Source: an uncultured Muribaculum sp. | Lineage (GTDB): Bacteria > Bacteroidota > Bacteroidia > Bacteroidales > Muribaculaceae | Direction: 5' to 3' | NCBI GenBank assembly: GCA_910587665.1 | Contig: CAJUMZ010000008.1 | Location: 1 to 64,000 of the forward strand | Length of the DNA: 64,000 nucleotides | In this document: in pieces, positions 1-8,707 of the stretch | How positions within the stretch are numbered: position 1 is the stretch's first letter | Layout of the letters: each line of letters begins with the position of its first letter | Notes under the pieces: model-generated | Told to the model about the DNA's origin: nothing | Database searches by the model: none | The model's input: the letters and a program-made list of their open reading frames with translations, nothing else | Translations under genes and position numbers: made by a program

Positions 1-21
1 TTTGCATGGCTGAAAAATGAA

Positions 22-55
22 AAGAGGCCGTCTAAAACTTGTTAGACAGCCTCTT
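22..55 (-). terminator. Rho-independent terminator of the FKBP operon
   Basis: A 7-bp outer stem (AAGAGGC/GCCTCTT) and a 6-bp inner stem (GTCTAA/TTAGAC) enclose a short loop. Read on the minus strand it is followed by a T-rich run. It lies about 20 bases past the stop codon of the lipoprotein prolyl isomerase gene and would end the two-gene transcript. Confidence 0.75.
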
Positions 56-76
56 GTGGGTTTGGATCGATCGACG

Positions 77-958
77 TTATTTCTTGGGATTCACGTCGGA
101 TACCTCAACCTCGAATACGAGTGTCTGGTTGGGACCGATCTTGGCATAGGGCTGACCTTTGATGCCGTAGGCGAGATCGCCGGGGATGTAAAGCATGTAT
201 TTTGCACCCTTCTTCATCATCTTAAGACCTTCGCCGAAGCCGGGCACTACCTGAGAGGGGCGGAAATTGCGAGCCTCGCCCTTTGAGTCGTCAAACACAG
301 TGCCGTCAGGAAGAGTACCCTTGTAGATCACTGCCACCTGGTCGTTGTCGGTGATTGCATCGCCGGCACCCTCAGAGATAACCTTGTAGGAAAGACCCGA
401 TTCGGTAGTCTTGATGGCGCTGTCAGCTTTCTTCAGAGAGTCGATATAAGCCTCACCTGCCTTACGGGCGGCAACAGCCTCGGGAGCGTTGTTAAGCTCT
501 TCAAGCTTACGATCCTCGGCGGCTTTCTGTGCGCGCTGCATAAGGCTGTTGAGAAGAGCCTGATCCATAGTGGTGTCACCGATAGAGTCAGCGTTAAATG
601 CTGCCTTGAACTCCTTCATGAATGTCTCGCGGTCGATCTCGATGCCCATATCCTTGGTGAAGTAGTTGAACTGCTCTGCGAAACGCACACCCATGCCCAA
701 TCCCTGGAGGTATGATTCCTGGGTAGAGTCGGCGTTAACGGCAGTCTGTACTCCGCGGAGGAACGCCTGCTTGTCGATCTTGCCGTCATCCTGACGCTGC
801 ATGTTGGCTGCGATCTGGCTTCCTACAACCTTACCGAAAAGCACTGACAACGAGTCATTAAGAGCGGCGTCGCCGGTAGCTGCCGCATTGGATTTGCCAC
901 ATGCGGTAACGCCCATAAGGAGAGCGCCTACACCGCAGGCGATAATAAGTTTCTTCAT
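77..958 (-). CDS. FKBP-type peptidyl-prolyl cis-trans isomerase, lipoprotein
   Basis: This 293-residue protein should catalyse prolyl cis-trans isomerisation during protein folding in the cell envelope. A lipoprotein signal ends in a lipobox with Cys20 (VTAC), so lipid anchoring is expected. Residues about 30-150 form the helical FKBP_N dimerisation region (SVLFGKVVGSQIAANM...), and residues about 185-290 the FKBP_C catalytic domain, with the usual DGTVFDDS and VVPGFGEGLKMMKKG segments. The length fits the Mip/FkpA type. The gene follows a second FKBP gene by 32 bases on the same strand and is followed by a clear terminator, so the two are probably one operon. The function is well supported; individual clients cannot be told. 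Confidence 0.93.
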   Translation of the reverse strand: MKKLIIACGVGALLMGVTACGKSNAAATGDAALNDSLSVLFGKVVGSQIAANMQRQDDGKIDKQAFLRGVQTAVNADSTQESYLQGLGMGVRFAEQFNYFTKDMGIEIDRETFMKEFKAAFNADSIGDTTMDQALLNSLMQRAQKAAEDRKLEELNNAPEAVAARKAGEAYIDSLKKADSAIKTTESGLSYKVISEGAGDAITDNDQVAVIYKGTLPDGTVFDDSKGEARNFRPSQVVPGFGEGLKMMKKGAKYMLYIPGDLAYGIKGQPYAKIGPNQTLVFEVEVSDVNPKK

Positions 959-990
959 CTGTAATGTTTTATTTTAATGATTGTTACTGT

Positions 991-1617
991 TTAGTTTACC
1001 TTGATAAGCTCCACGTCAAAGATAAGCGTGGAGTTGGGGCCGATGATATTGCCCGCACCATTGGGACCGTAGGCAAGCTGCGACGGGATGAAAAGACGCC
1101 ACTTCGCGCCCTCCTTCATCATCTGCAACGCCTCCACCCATCCGGGTATTACCTGAGTCACGCCGAAAGTGGCAGGCTCGCCACGCTCTACCGAGCTGTC
1201 AAACACCGTGCCGTCGATAAGCTTGCCCGTATAGTGCACCGTAACACTGTCGCTTGCCGCAGGCTGCTTGCCCGTGCCTTCCTTAATCACCTCATACTGA
1301 AGGCCGGAAGGAGTCACATTAACCTCAACGCGCTTGCCGTTTTCCTCAAGAAACTTCTTGCCGGCAGCCTCGTTGACCTCGCCCATCTTTGCGGCAGCCG
1401 CACGCTGCTCGGCTTCCATTGCCTCAAAGAAATTCTTTATCTCGAGCTTTGCCTCATCATAGGTCATCTTAGGCTGTGCGCCTTCAAACACAGCGGCAAC
1501 ACCGTCGGCAAAGTCCTGCACATTGATTGTCTTGATTCCGGAGCTGCGGAAATTGTTTCCCATGCTCAAGCCTAAGGCATAGCTTATGCGGTCTAAATTC
1601 TGGTTATCCATAATCAT
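991..1617 (-). CDS. FKBP-type peptidyl-prolyl cis-trans isomerase, no signal peptide
   Basis: This 208-residue protein has an N-terminal FKBP_N helical segment (RISYALGLSMGNNFRSSG) and a C-terminal FKBP_C domain (residues about 110-208; DGTVFDSS, VIPGWVEALQMMKEGAKW). It lacks a signal peptide, so it resembles cytoplasmic FklB-like proteins, in contrast to its lipoprotein neighbour. ATG codons at 1617 and 1611 are both usable; the second gives 206 residues. A good promoter lies at 1652-1682. It is the first gene of a two-gene operon with the lipoprotein FKBP, which suggests duplication followed by a split into cytoplasmic and envelope versions. Confidence 0.9.
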   Translation of the reverse strand: MIMDNQNLDRISYALGLSMGNNFRSSGIKTINVQDFADGVAAVFEGAQPKMTYDEAKLEIKNFFEAMEAEQRAAAAKMGEVNEAAGKKFLEENGKRVEVNVTPSGLQYEVIKEGTGKQPAASDSVTVHYTGKLIDGTVFDSSVERGEPATFGVTQVIPGWVEALQMMKEGAKWRLFIPSQLAYGPNGAGNIIGPNSTLIFDVELIKVN

Positions 1618-1651
1618 TATATATTTTAATCTTTTCTTCCTTATTCGACCC

Positions 1652-1682
1652 GCAAATTTATGCAGAATATTTGGATTGTCAA
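1652..1682 (-). promoter_or_regulatory. Promoter of the FKBP operon
   Basis: On the minus strand a TTG (1682-1680) is followed after 19 bases by TAAATTTGC (1660-1652). This matches the Bacteroidetes pattern TTG-N19/20-TAnnTTTG. The start of transcription would be near 1646, about 30 bases before the ATG. Confidence 0.6.
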
Positions 1683-1756
1683 AAAATAACTGATTTTGAG
1701 CCGATAAAGTTCACCCACGCCACCATCTGCAGCGATCAAGACACCATAGGGATTAT

Positions 1757-2104
1757 CTATAAGAACGCGGCAACCTGCCTGATCCTTGCAAGGCGTGCCA
1801 TAAAGGAAGGATCTGATTTTGCAATCTGCTTATTATAGTCCGCCTGAAGACGCAACCAAAGGTCGGCTTCAATACCGAGGGCAGCTTCAAGGAGTAACGC
1901 ATACTCTGTGTTTATGGCACGCTTGCCATTCAACACTTCATTGAGAATTGACGCGGAAATGCCGATCTCTTTAGCAAGTGCCTTTTGCGAGATACCCCTA
2001 TATTCAATCTCATCTTTAATCATCTCTCCGGGATGTATCGCCGCGCTTGGATTAAGATTATTTGCTATCATGCCTGAAGCGACTCCCTCAACTTTAACTT
2101 CCAT
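1757..2104 (-). CDS. higA: HigA-type antitoxin, XRE family
   Basis: The 115-residue protein has a helix-turn-helix DNA-binding domain (ISQKALAKEIGISASILNEV, residues about 38-60) preceded by the HPGEMIKDE segment typical of HigA antitoxins. It should neutralise the toxin encoded immediately upstream and repress their shared promoter. I chose the ATG at 2104 because it lies 7 bases after the toxin stop codon; a start at 2173 would overlap the toxin gene and add residues unlike the family. Toxin-first gene order is typical of higBA. Confidence 0.9.
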   Translation of the reverse strand: MEVKVEGVASGMIANNLNPSAAIHPGEMIKDEIEYRGISQKALAKEIGISASILNEVLNGKRAINTEYALLLEAALGIEADLWLRLQADYNKQIAKSDPSFMARLARIRQVAAFL

Positions 2105-2111
2105 ACATATA

Positions 2112-2429
2112 TCATTTGTAATGGTTAGACAATTCGATAATATTACATACCGTAAGCATAGGCTCATTATCATTTAAAGCTACAGAAAACTCCACCCTGT
2201 ACTTGTCATTGACACGCACCGACGAAAGTCCTGCCTTATCTCCGCCAAGCACCTCGTAATTAAGTGAGCGGATCTGCCATAATACCTCTATAGACGACGC
2301 TCCTTTAAGAAAGTTTATCGCTTTTTGATAACGCCTGACAATATCCGGCTGATAACGATGTTTCTTGTCAGGGCAGTGTCCGTCCTCATACAACATACGA
2401 AGATATTCCTTATCAAATATGACTACCAT
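2112..2429 (-). CDS. higB: HigB-type toxin, RelE superfamily
   Basis: The 105-residue protein has RelE/HigB features: a helical start, an IRSLNYEVLGGDKAGLSSVRVND segment and a basic RVEFSV strand followed by LTVCNIIELSNHYK at the C-terminus. Proteins of this family cut mRNA in or near the ribosome. It precedes higA by 7 bases and is expressed from the promoter at 2453-2484. Cleavage activity is inferred from the family, not seen. Confidence 0.88.
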   Translation of the reverse strand: MVVIFDKEYLRMLYEDGHCPDKKHRYQPDIVRRYQKAINFLKGASSIEVLWQIRSLNYEVLGGDKAGLSSVRVNDKYRVEFSVALNDNEPMLTVCNIIELSNHYK

Positions 2430-2452
2430 ATATGCTTACGTATATAACATCA

Positions 2453-2484
2453 CAAAGATATGTCTTGTTTTCCAAATTCACAAA
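2453..2484 (-). promoter_or_regulatory. Promoter of higBA, with a possible operator next to it
   Basis: On the minus strand TTTG (2484-2481) is followed after 20 bases by TATCTTTG (2460-2453). Between this box and the higB ATG at 2429 lies an imperfect palindrome (ATATGC/GTATAT arms, about 2430-2445) that could be the HigA binding site. The operator is an inference from position. Confidence 0.5.
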
Positions 2485-2533
2485 TTTGAGAACTCTCAAA
2501 TAACTAATTTTAAGATTTATAATGGCGGGCTAT

Positions 2534-3097
2534 TTATTCGGCGACCTCGCCGAAGAGGGCGTAGAGGCGGTCGAAGCGGCAGAGCGAGTCGCCGCCGTGG
2601 CGCGCTATGGAGTTGCGCACACGCGACATCGGTTTCTTCTCCATATTGCCGCTTTTGGAATAGAATTTGTCGGCATAGCACACGAGCTTTTCCAGCATCG
2701 TCTCCGGGCAGTAGTCGGCAAGCGGAAGCGGCAGATCCTGCGCCATGATATCTTCCATGGTGATACCCGTGCCTGTGTGACGCTCTGCCACACGCGCCCA
2801 TTCCTCGGGAGCACCCTCCTCACGGAGAAGCCTCCCCCCTATCACACCGTGCATCATGTAAGGCTCCGCGCCTTCACAGCCTATCCCCTTTGCATCGGTG
2901 GCATATATGCCTATGTCATGGAGCATGGCGGCAGCCTCGACCTCATACGGGTCAAGTCCCAGACCACGCTCGCGGTTGATGGCGAGGGCAAGCCCCGCCA
3001 CCTGACCTGCGTGCTTCATGTAGATAGCACGCAGGCGGTTGTCGTCGGGATAATATTTGTCGATTATCGCCCTGAAGTCGCAACGGTCGCCCGCCAT
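2534..3097 (-). CDS. HD-domain phosphohydrolase
   Basis: This 187-residue protein carries an HD metal-dependent phosphohydrolase domain: H29 in KHAGQV, the H60-D61 doublet in AAMLHDIGIY, H83 in MMHGVIGG and H107 in ERHTG. The natural substrate is unknown; the family acts on nucleotides and other phosphate esters. The start is ATG at 3097, whose first base is the last base of the ilvE stop codon (TGATG arrangement). That overlap indicates translational coupling with ilvE and rules against the longer start at 3118. Confidence 0.85.
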   Translation of the reverse strand: MAGDRCDFRAIIDKYYPDDNRLRAIYMKHAGQVAGLALAINRERGLGLDPYEVEAAAMLHDIGIYATDAKGIGCEGAEPYMMHGVIGGRLLREEGAPEEWARVAERHTGTGITMEDIMAQDLPLPLADYCPETMLEKLVCYADKFYSKSGNMEKKPMSRVRNSIARHGGDSLCRFDRLYALFGEVAE

Positions 3098-4119
3098 CAG
3101 TCGATAATGGTGTTCCAATTGTGGATATCCTCTTCCTCGCCGAGCTGTATGGCGCGGAGCTTGTTGTAGAGCGCGGTCACCACCGGGCCGGCCTTGCCGT
3201 CGGAGCAGAGCACATATTTTTTGCCGGTGTCAAGGTCGTCGATCTCGGCTACGGGTGAGGCAACGGCGGCAGTACCGCAGGCGGCCGCCTCCTGGATTTC
3301 GGCAAGCTCCTCTACCGGGATGTGACGCTGCTCGACCTCGATGCCCATGTCGCGGGCAAGCTGCATGAGGCTCTTGTTGGTGATCGACGGAAGTATCGAC
3401 TCCGAAGCCGGGGTGATATATTTGCCGTCTTTTATTGCGAAGAAGTTGGCCGGGCCACACTCGTCAAGATATTTCTTCTCCTTCGGGTCAAGGTACAGCA
3501 CGGCAGAGTAACCGAGCGAATGGGCGCGTTCTCCCGCCTCAAGACTGGCGGCATAGTTGCCACCCACCTTCCAGCGACCCGTACCCTTCGGTGCCACGCG
3601 GTCAAACTCACGCATGATACATATGTTGGTGGGCTTGAAACCCTCCTTGAAGTAGGGGCCCACAGGTGTCACGAGTATGAGGAACAGATATTCCTTGGCG
3701 GGCTTGACGCCTACCTGCGCCGACATTCCTATCTCAAGCGGCCGGATATAGAGTGACGCGCCGCTTCCGTAAGGCGGCACAAAACGCTCGTTAAGCTTCA
3801 CCACCTTCTTCACCATCTCTGTGAAAAGCTCCACGGGGACAGGCTCCATCATGATGCCCTTGGCCGACTCTACGATGCGCTTGGCATTCTCTTCGAGGCG
3901 GAATATACGTATCTTTCCATCTTTGCCACGGAAAGCCTTGAGTCCTTCAAACACCTCCTGGCCGTAGTGCAGGCACGTGGCGGCGATGTGCATATCAACG
4001 GTCTCCGACTGCGACACCTCGATGTCGCCCCATTTGCCGTCGCGGTAATAGCAACGCACGTTGTAATCGGTGGGCATATACCCGAATGAAAGGTTGCCCC
4101 AATCTAATTCTTTGTTCAT
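3097..4119 (-). CDS. ilvE: Branched-chain amino acid aminotransferase
   Basis: This enzyme transfers amino groups between glutamate and the 2-oxo acids of leucine, isoleucine and valine. The 340-residue PLP fold-type IV protein has the family motifs: HYGQEVFEGLKAFR near residue 55, YIRPLEIG, the cofactor lysine K184 in GTGRWKVGGNYA, and the CGTAAVASPVAEI loop near the C-terminus. The ATG at 4119 is preferred over the TTG two codons upstream. The gene is translationally coupled to the HD-domain gene downstream. No other branched-chain synthesis genes are present here. Confidence 0.95.
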   Translation of the reverse strand: MNKELDWGNLSFGYMPTDYNVRCYYRDGKWGDIEVSQSETVDMHIAATCLHYGQEVFEGLKAFRGKDGKIRIFRLEENAKRIVESAKGIMMEPVPVELFTEMVKKVVKLNERFVPPYGSGASLYIRPLEIGMSAQVGVKPAKEYLFLILVTPVGPYFKEGFKPTNICIMREFDRVAPKGTGRWKVGGNYAASLEAGERAHSLGYSAVLYLDPKEKKYLDECGPANFFAIKDGKYITPASESILPSITNKSLMQLARDMGIEVEQRHIPVEELAEIQEAAACGTAAVASPVAEIDDLDTGKKYVLCSDGKAGPVVTALYNKLRAIQLGEEEDIHNWNTIID

Positions 4120-4226
4120 AGTCAAGTTTATGACAGGTTATATCTTTATCCGCGAAATTAACGATAATAATTCAAACCGCCACCATTTTTCCCCCGGAAA
4201 AACAGTCTACAATCAGCAACTACCGT

Positions 4227-4448
4227 TTAAGCCACCTTGCCACTTTCAATCTCATTTTTCAAAAATTGAAACACATAGACAGCCCCTTGATAATATAATC
4301 CACAAACCGGATCATTGACTTTTTCAAACGTCTGCGACCTGTAAAGCTCATCCAGCGCACGCCGCATATCCCATCCATATTCAGCCATCAGCATCTCAGT
4401 CAACTCCGATGCAAGGCATTCAATCTGAAACTGTATATCACGATTCAT
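4227..4448 (-). CDS. Small protein of the DUF3990 cassette, unknown function
   Basis: This 73-residue acidic, helix-rich protein (FQIECLASELTEMLMAEYGWDMRRALDELY) has no motif I can assign. Its ATG overlaps the stop codon of the DUF3990 gene by four bases (ATGA), so it is translated together with the putative ADP-ribosyltransferase. Its size and coupling fit an antitoxin or accessory subunit of a toxin cassette, but this is inference. Confidence 0.75.
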   Translation of the reverse strand: MNRDIQFQIECLASELTEMLMAEYGWDMRRALDELYRSQTFEKVNDPVCGLYYQGAVYVFQFLKNEIESGKVA

Positions 4449-4936
4449 ATAAAGTCAATATTTCTTAATAATTCAACAGCCCTTAGTGTTCCGAAATAAT
4501 ACTGTATCGCCTTGTCACCCTTAAAACGCAATTCTTCAACCAACGACTTCGCTGACATATACCCCATTATAAAACGGCGTATCTGGACTCCGACCGTATC
4601 ATCAGCAATCGGACCAATTACAATGTCGTAAGGATGGACAGGAATCTCGGAATTATTTTTTCTGTTCATAACAACAAATTCAGCCCACTCTTCCGAATAT
4701 TCCTCAAATACTTTTATGTTAAGGCCATAATCTGATGCAAGTTTCTCATCATACTCAAACACTGACAGCACAGGCATTCCCGCACCCACAATCCTTGTTG
4801 TACGCTCTGCCATGGAAAAAGCCTGTTCCCGATTGGCATTCAGATAAAATCCACAACCAAAATCTTTTCCCTTCTTGCTTTTTGACAAGTCTATAGAGTT
4901 GATTTTGACATTTGAACCGTGGTAAAGTATAATCAT
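4445..4936 (-). CDS. DUF3990 protein, ADP-ribosyltransferase-like putative toxin
   Basis: The 163-residue protein starts with YHGSN (residues 5-9), followed by GKDFGCGFYLNANREQAFSMA (residues about 23-43). These resemble the first two motifs of the ADP-ribosyltransferase fold, where a His and a Ser/Tyr position bind NAD. DUF3990 is placed by family knowledge with ART-like domains. It sits in the middle of a three-gene operon with four-base overlaps on both sides, between two small proteins of 73-75 residues. This arrangement is typical of toxin-antitoxin cassettes. The target of modification is unknown. Confidence 0.8.
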   Translation of the reverse strand: MIILYHGSNVKINSIDLSKSKKGKDFGCGFYLNANREQAFSMAERTTRIVGAGMPVLSVFEYDEKLASDYGLNIKVFEEYSEEWAEFVVMNRKNNSEIPVHPYDIVIGPIADDTVGVQIRRFIMGYMSAKSLVEELRFKGDKAIQYYFGTLRAVELLRNIDFI

Positions 4937-5160
4937 TGAATGCGCCCTCCTTCCCTTTTGCAGATTATACAGAGATCTGAGACAGCATCTTCGATCGAAA
5001 GTGTATGTTCTGCCTCATAGCAATCCAATAAAAAATCTATTCCGGTAAAACGCCTTAAATAAGCATACGCCTGCATGTTTGTCAAGCCAAAACGCTCGGC
5101 AAATGCCCCGACACAAGTTACCACATATTCAATTTTATCGAAAATCTCTTTTTTGTCCAT
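4933..5160 (-). CDS. DUF3791 family protein, first gene of the DUF3990 cassette
   Basis: The 75-residue protein matches the DUF3791 pattern: KIEYVVTCVGAFAERFGLTN, AYAYLRRFTGIDFL and CYEAEHTLSIEDAVSDL. DUF3791 genes are often found next to DUF3990 genes. The stop codon overlaps the DUF3990 start by four bases. A role as antitoxin or partner of the ART-like protein is an inference from gene order. Confidence 0.82.
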   Translation of the reverse strand: MDKKEIFDKIEYVVTCVGAFAERFGLTNMQAYAYLRRFTGIDFLLDCYEAEHTLSIEDAVSDLCIICKREGGRIQ

Positions 5161-5166
5161 ATATCA

Positions 5167-5197
5167 CAAAGTAAGCAATTAATTTCTTAATTACAAA
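5167..5197 (-). promoter_or_regulatory. Likely promoter of the DUF3791/DUF3990 cassette
   Basis: On the minus strand a TTTTG (5198-5194) is followed after 19 bases by TTACTTTG (5174-5167), one base from the TAnnTTTG consensus. It lies just before the ATG at 5160, so the leader would be very short. Confidence 0.35.
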
Positions 5198-5220
5198 ATG
5201 CTTTATCATGCAAAAACAGA

Positions 5221-7395
5221 TTAGGCGGGGGGATCGGAGGGGTCGTCGGTGAAGAGTCCCTGGAGACGCTGGTAGAGGAAGGAGACAGCAAGAAGGATAA
5301 TGCCGAGGAGGATAAACACGATTATCCTGCCGACCGGCACCATACGCCAGATGTCATAGACCACAAGCTTGCCGAGCACCACGCCAAGCACGCAGATAGC
5401 CATGATGCGCAGAGTCTTGTCGTGACGGCGCATGCCCGTGATCATCTGTGCGGCACCACATGCCACCAATGTCAGCGACACGCCGACACTGTAGAGGCGG
5501 GAAAGCGACAGGCAGAACAGGATGTCATACACCGCCATCTCCGCAAACAGAATCAAGAACAGATTGAAATACACCATATATCTCTTGCCCGGCATCTCCC
5601 CGCGGGAGAATGCACGGATACCGTGACACGCAAACAGCAGCGCGAAAAGCGGCACGGAGATTATCAGCGGCAGATTGACAAGCCACTCTCCCGCCACCGG
5701 ATCGCCGATCGCGGCAAACAACAATGTTGCCACAGCAGGAATGACCACCCCGCCATACCTCGCTATCGGGAATCTTATCGAGACAAAGAGCATGACGGCG
5801 GCAATGACAACAAGTGTCATACCGTCAGCCGCAGGCATGAGCAGATAATGATGGAACGCGCCATGCGAGCCTATGGCAGCCAACGCCATCCCTCCCCAGA
5901 GATTGTACATAAACAGGTTGCGGTGCTTCCGGTCAAACACCCTAAAAGAGATGTCGACCATAACGGCGACGGCAACATATGCCACTCCGGTGACAATATA
6001 ACCCCACGCAGCATCGTAGGAGCATATAATCCACGAGAAAAGCAGCATTATCACGCACAACGGCACTCCCACGGTCACGCCGATTCTGCGATACAACACC
6101 TCGCCCGTGCGGCAATAAAGCCATATCATCAATGCCGACACCAATCCGAGGCATGACAGGCGCACACCGGGGTTGACAAACTGCACCAAGACGGTAAACG
6201 CAGCAAACGCGACAACGAATATTATCAGCATGTCGCGCACAATCCCCGCCCTGTCACGGCAATATCTCATCAGCAGACCGAAATTCACGACACCGCATAC
6301 AAACGGCACCATACTCTTCATGATCCGCAGGTCGGAAATATGACCGGCATACATGATGCCAAGCGACATGCAGGCGACACCGTTAAGCGTCATCGCCACG
6401 ACAAGCCACGCCGTCAACACATGACGCAATTTGTTGCGGCAGAGGATATGAACCACCGGCACTGAAAATATGATGAAATAATAGATTACGATCACCAGCC
6501 CCCACACCGGGCTATAATCAATATCGGACAGCCCCGCGCCAAACGCACAGACAATGTAGGTGAGCGCACACGACACCACCGGTAAAGCCCACCACCGCTT
6601 GCAAAGGGTCACAACAAGCATCGCCGTGTCGAGCAACGCCATGTAACAGAGCACAAACAGGAAACTCCCGCTCCCGTCGGACGCGATGAAGGGAGCCACA
6701 AAACCGCCGACAATCGCCGTCACGGCAAGCTCCGGGCGATCATACCTGACAGCGGCAACGGTCATAACCGCCGTAAGAGCAACCAGCAGGATCAACGCCA
6801 CGGCAGGCGAAAATATGGAATATAGGTGGAATCCTATCGCGACACTCACGAAACACACGGCAAAACCGCCTCCCGCCAGTATCGACGAGAAGTTCCGGTA
6901 ATTCTCGCGCAAGCGGTAGGCGACACCCCACAGCACCAAGCCGACGCCCATACCGGCGAGGGTACGCGCCATCTCATTGATCCAGTTGCGGTCGATCGCA
7001 TATTTCACAAAGAAGCCTATCCCGATGATAAGCACAAGGATTCCTATCTTGCTGAACAGATTGACGCCAACCTTGCGCTCCCAGTTGCCCCGCTCGCGTT
7101 CCGGCGCGGGAGGTGTCGGCTCCGGAGTCTCGCTTTGCATTACAGGAATGGGAGGAGGAAGCACCACAGGGGGAACAGCCACATCCGGCTCTTCCTCCAT
7201 CAGCACAGGGTCAGGCTGAGCCTCCGGCACCGGGATGTCGTCATTTTCCGGAAGCCGGTCACCGGCACCGGAAGAGAGCCGATGCAACTCACGCGCAACC
7301 TTGTCGATGCTCCCCTTGACCTCGGAGAGCTCGTTTCTCACGATGACGAGCAGCACAAAAATCACCACGAGAGCCAAAAACGTAACAAATTCCAT
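5221..7395 (-). CDS. DUF2339 multi-pass inner membrane protein
   Basis: The 724-residue protein has an N-terminal membrane segment, a short coiled coil (RNELSEVKGSIDKVARELHRL), a proline-rich acidic linker (residues about 50-105), then WERKVGVNLFSKIGILVLIIG, which opens a long run of closely spaced hydrophobic helices to the C-terminus. This is the layout of DUF2339 proteins, whose function is unknown. The ATG at 7395 is preferred to the TTG at 7401. It appears to be a single-gene unit. Confidence 0.88.
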   Translation of the reverse strand: MEFVTFLALVVIFVLLVIVRNELSEVKGSIDKVARELHRLSSGAGDRLPENDDIPVPEAQPDPVLMEEEPDVAVPPVVLPPPIPVMQSETPEPTPPAPERERGNWERKVGVNLFSKIGILVLIIGIGFFVKYAIDRNWINEMARTLAGMGVGLVLWGVAYRLRENYRNFSSILAGGGFAVCFVSVAIGFHLYSIFSPAVALILLVALTAVMTVAAVRYDRPELAVTAIVGGFVAPFIASDGSGSFLFVLCYMALLDTAMLVVTLCKRWWALPVVSCALTYIVCAFGAGLSDIDYSPVWGLVIVIYYFIIFSVPVVHILCRNKLRHVLTAWLVVAMTLNGVACMSLGIMYAGHISDLRIMKSMVPFVCGVVNFGLLMRYCRDRAGIVRDMLIIFVVAFAAFTVLVQFVNPGVRLSCLGLVSALMIWLYCRTGEVLYRRIGVTVGVPLCVIMLLFSWIICSYDAAWGYIVTGVAYVAVAVMVDISFRVFDRKHRNLFMYNLWGGMALAAIGSHGAFHHYLLMPAADGMTLVVIAAVMLFVSIRFPIARYGGVVIPAVATLLFAAIGDPVAGEWLVNLPLIISVPLFALLFACHGIRAFSRGEMPGKRYMVYFNLFLILFAEMAVYDILFCLSLSRLYSVGVSLTLVACGAAQMITGMRRHDKTLRIMAICVLGVVLGKLVVYDIWRMVPVGRIIVFILLGIILLAVSFLYQRLQGLFTDDPSDPPA

Positions 7396-7453
7396 AAGCA
7401 AGCGATTGGTTAACAGAATGCAATGTAAGCATTTTTATCGAAATGCCAAAATA

Positions 7454-8641
7454 TTATTTCCGCTCGTAGGCACCGTTACGCACAGAGCCATAGCGGTCGA
7501 TAGCCTCCTCGATAGTTATCAACCCCTTAAAATCCGTGACAATGGGACCACGATGCAACACACGGTCGTCAATATCGCCATTCCCGGCATTTGGCGCATT
7601 GCGGAATGTCACATTGGCAAACATTCCGGTTATTTCCCGATTTCGGGTCTGGAGTTCACAAAGATCTATATTTATAGGATTGATTTCATCCATACCCGCC
7701 GAATGCGCCGCCACCCATACATAATAGTTCCTGTCACCAAGAGTATAGAATACCTGTGGGAAAAATGAAAGCACATTGGTATAACTTATATCGTATGCTC
7801 CCAACTTGTCCAGATATTTCAATACCGCGCTGATTCCCAAAGCGTTTATCTCCCATTCCGACATAAGCGCACCTTCCCTGCGGGAAGACTCCTTTATAAA
7901 GTCGACTTCTTCATCAGTTCCGGCATAGACTAGTCTCGGCTCGCACAATGCGTTCACATCAATAAACAGTTCACATGCGACCAAATCATACTTCTCACAA
8001 TTGCGAAGCTGATTCTCCTTACGCACATTTCCGAGAGCCACAACATATCCCTCCTCACAGGTATTAAACTGCCCATAAAGATTTATAATGACACTATACA
8101 CAGCATTACCCACCCTAAAAGCAATGTGCTGAAAAGCCGGGGCATTAAAATCAGGCAACAACTGTAACCAATACGAATCATGACCGATACCACCAAGGTT
8201 TTTCAGGCATTCCGCGACCCACGAGTGAATCCTACGGGTGACATTTCCCACGATATTATTGAAGCGGCTGTTATCGTTCAGGTCATGCAGCGACACCATA
8301 TATGACGGGCGCATAAGAATCTTGGATATTTTACCCTCATCATTTATGTCAAGAATCATGACCAAAGGGTTTTGCGGACAATAATCCACAGTCTTCACCC
8401 TTACCGCCGGCATATGACCCTCAGGGCATATCGTCTCGGAGTCACATTTCCTGCCGTCACGTTTCAGATAATCAAAGAAACTTTGCAGATACCCAATATA
8501 TGCCCCTCTACCCCTAGCCAAAGGTTTTTTCACCGCGACCGAATAAAGCCTGAAATCATCACTTACCAACGATGACATCATGTTCACGTCCATATTGTCC
8601 CATGCCTTAGCGACCGCGTCGGCAACCGATTTTCTATCCAT
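7454..8641 (-). CDS. Hypothetical protein with an NTF2-like N-terminal domain
   Basis: This 395-residue soluble protein is not recognised as a whole. Its first 115 residues (DRKSVADAVAKAWDNMDVNMMSSLVSDDFRLYS...) have the look of an NTF2/SnoaL-like cone fold. The remainder is a mixed alpha/beta region with no motif I can name. The ATG at 8641 is chosen because upstream residues are unlike the domain start. There is no signal peptide. The fold assignment is a pattern judgement with modest confidence. Confidence 0.7.
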   Translation of the reverse strand: MDRKSVADAVAKAWDNMDVNMMSSLVSDDFRLYSVAVKKPLARGRGAYIGYLQSFFDYLKRDGRKCDSETICPEGHMPAVRVKTVDYCPQNPLVMILDINDEGKISKILMRPSYMVSLHDLNDNSRFNNIVGNVTRRIHSWVAECLKNLGGIGHDSYWLQLLPDFNAPAFQHIAFRVGNAVYSVIINLYGQFNTCEEGYVVALGNVRKENQLRNCEKYDLVACELFIDVNALCEPRLVYAGTDEEVDFIKESSRREGALMSEWEINALGISAVLKYLDKLGAYDISYTNVLSFFPQVFYTLGDRNYYVWVAAHSAGMDEINPINIDLCELQTRNREITGMFANVTFRNAPNAGNGDIDDRVLHRGPIVTDFKGLITIEEAIDRYGSVRNGAYERK

Positions 8642-8707
8642 ACCGAAAAAGTTATTTTCCAAATATACGCAAATAATATCAATCGGCAATAATATAACGG
8701 ATTAATG

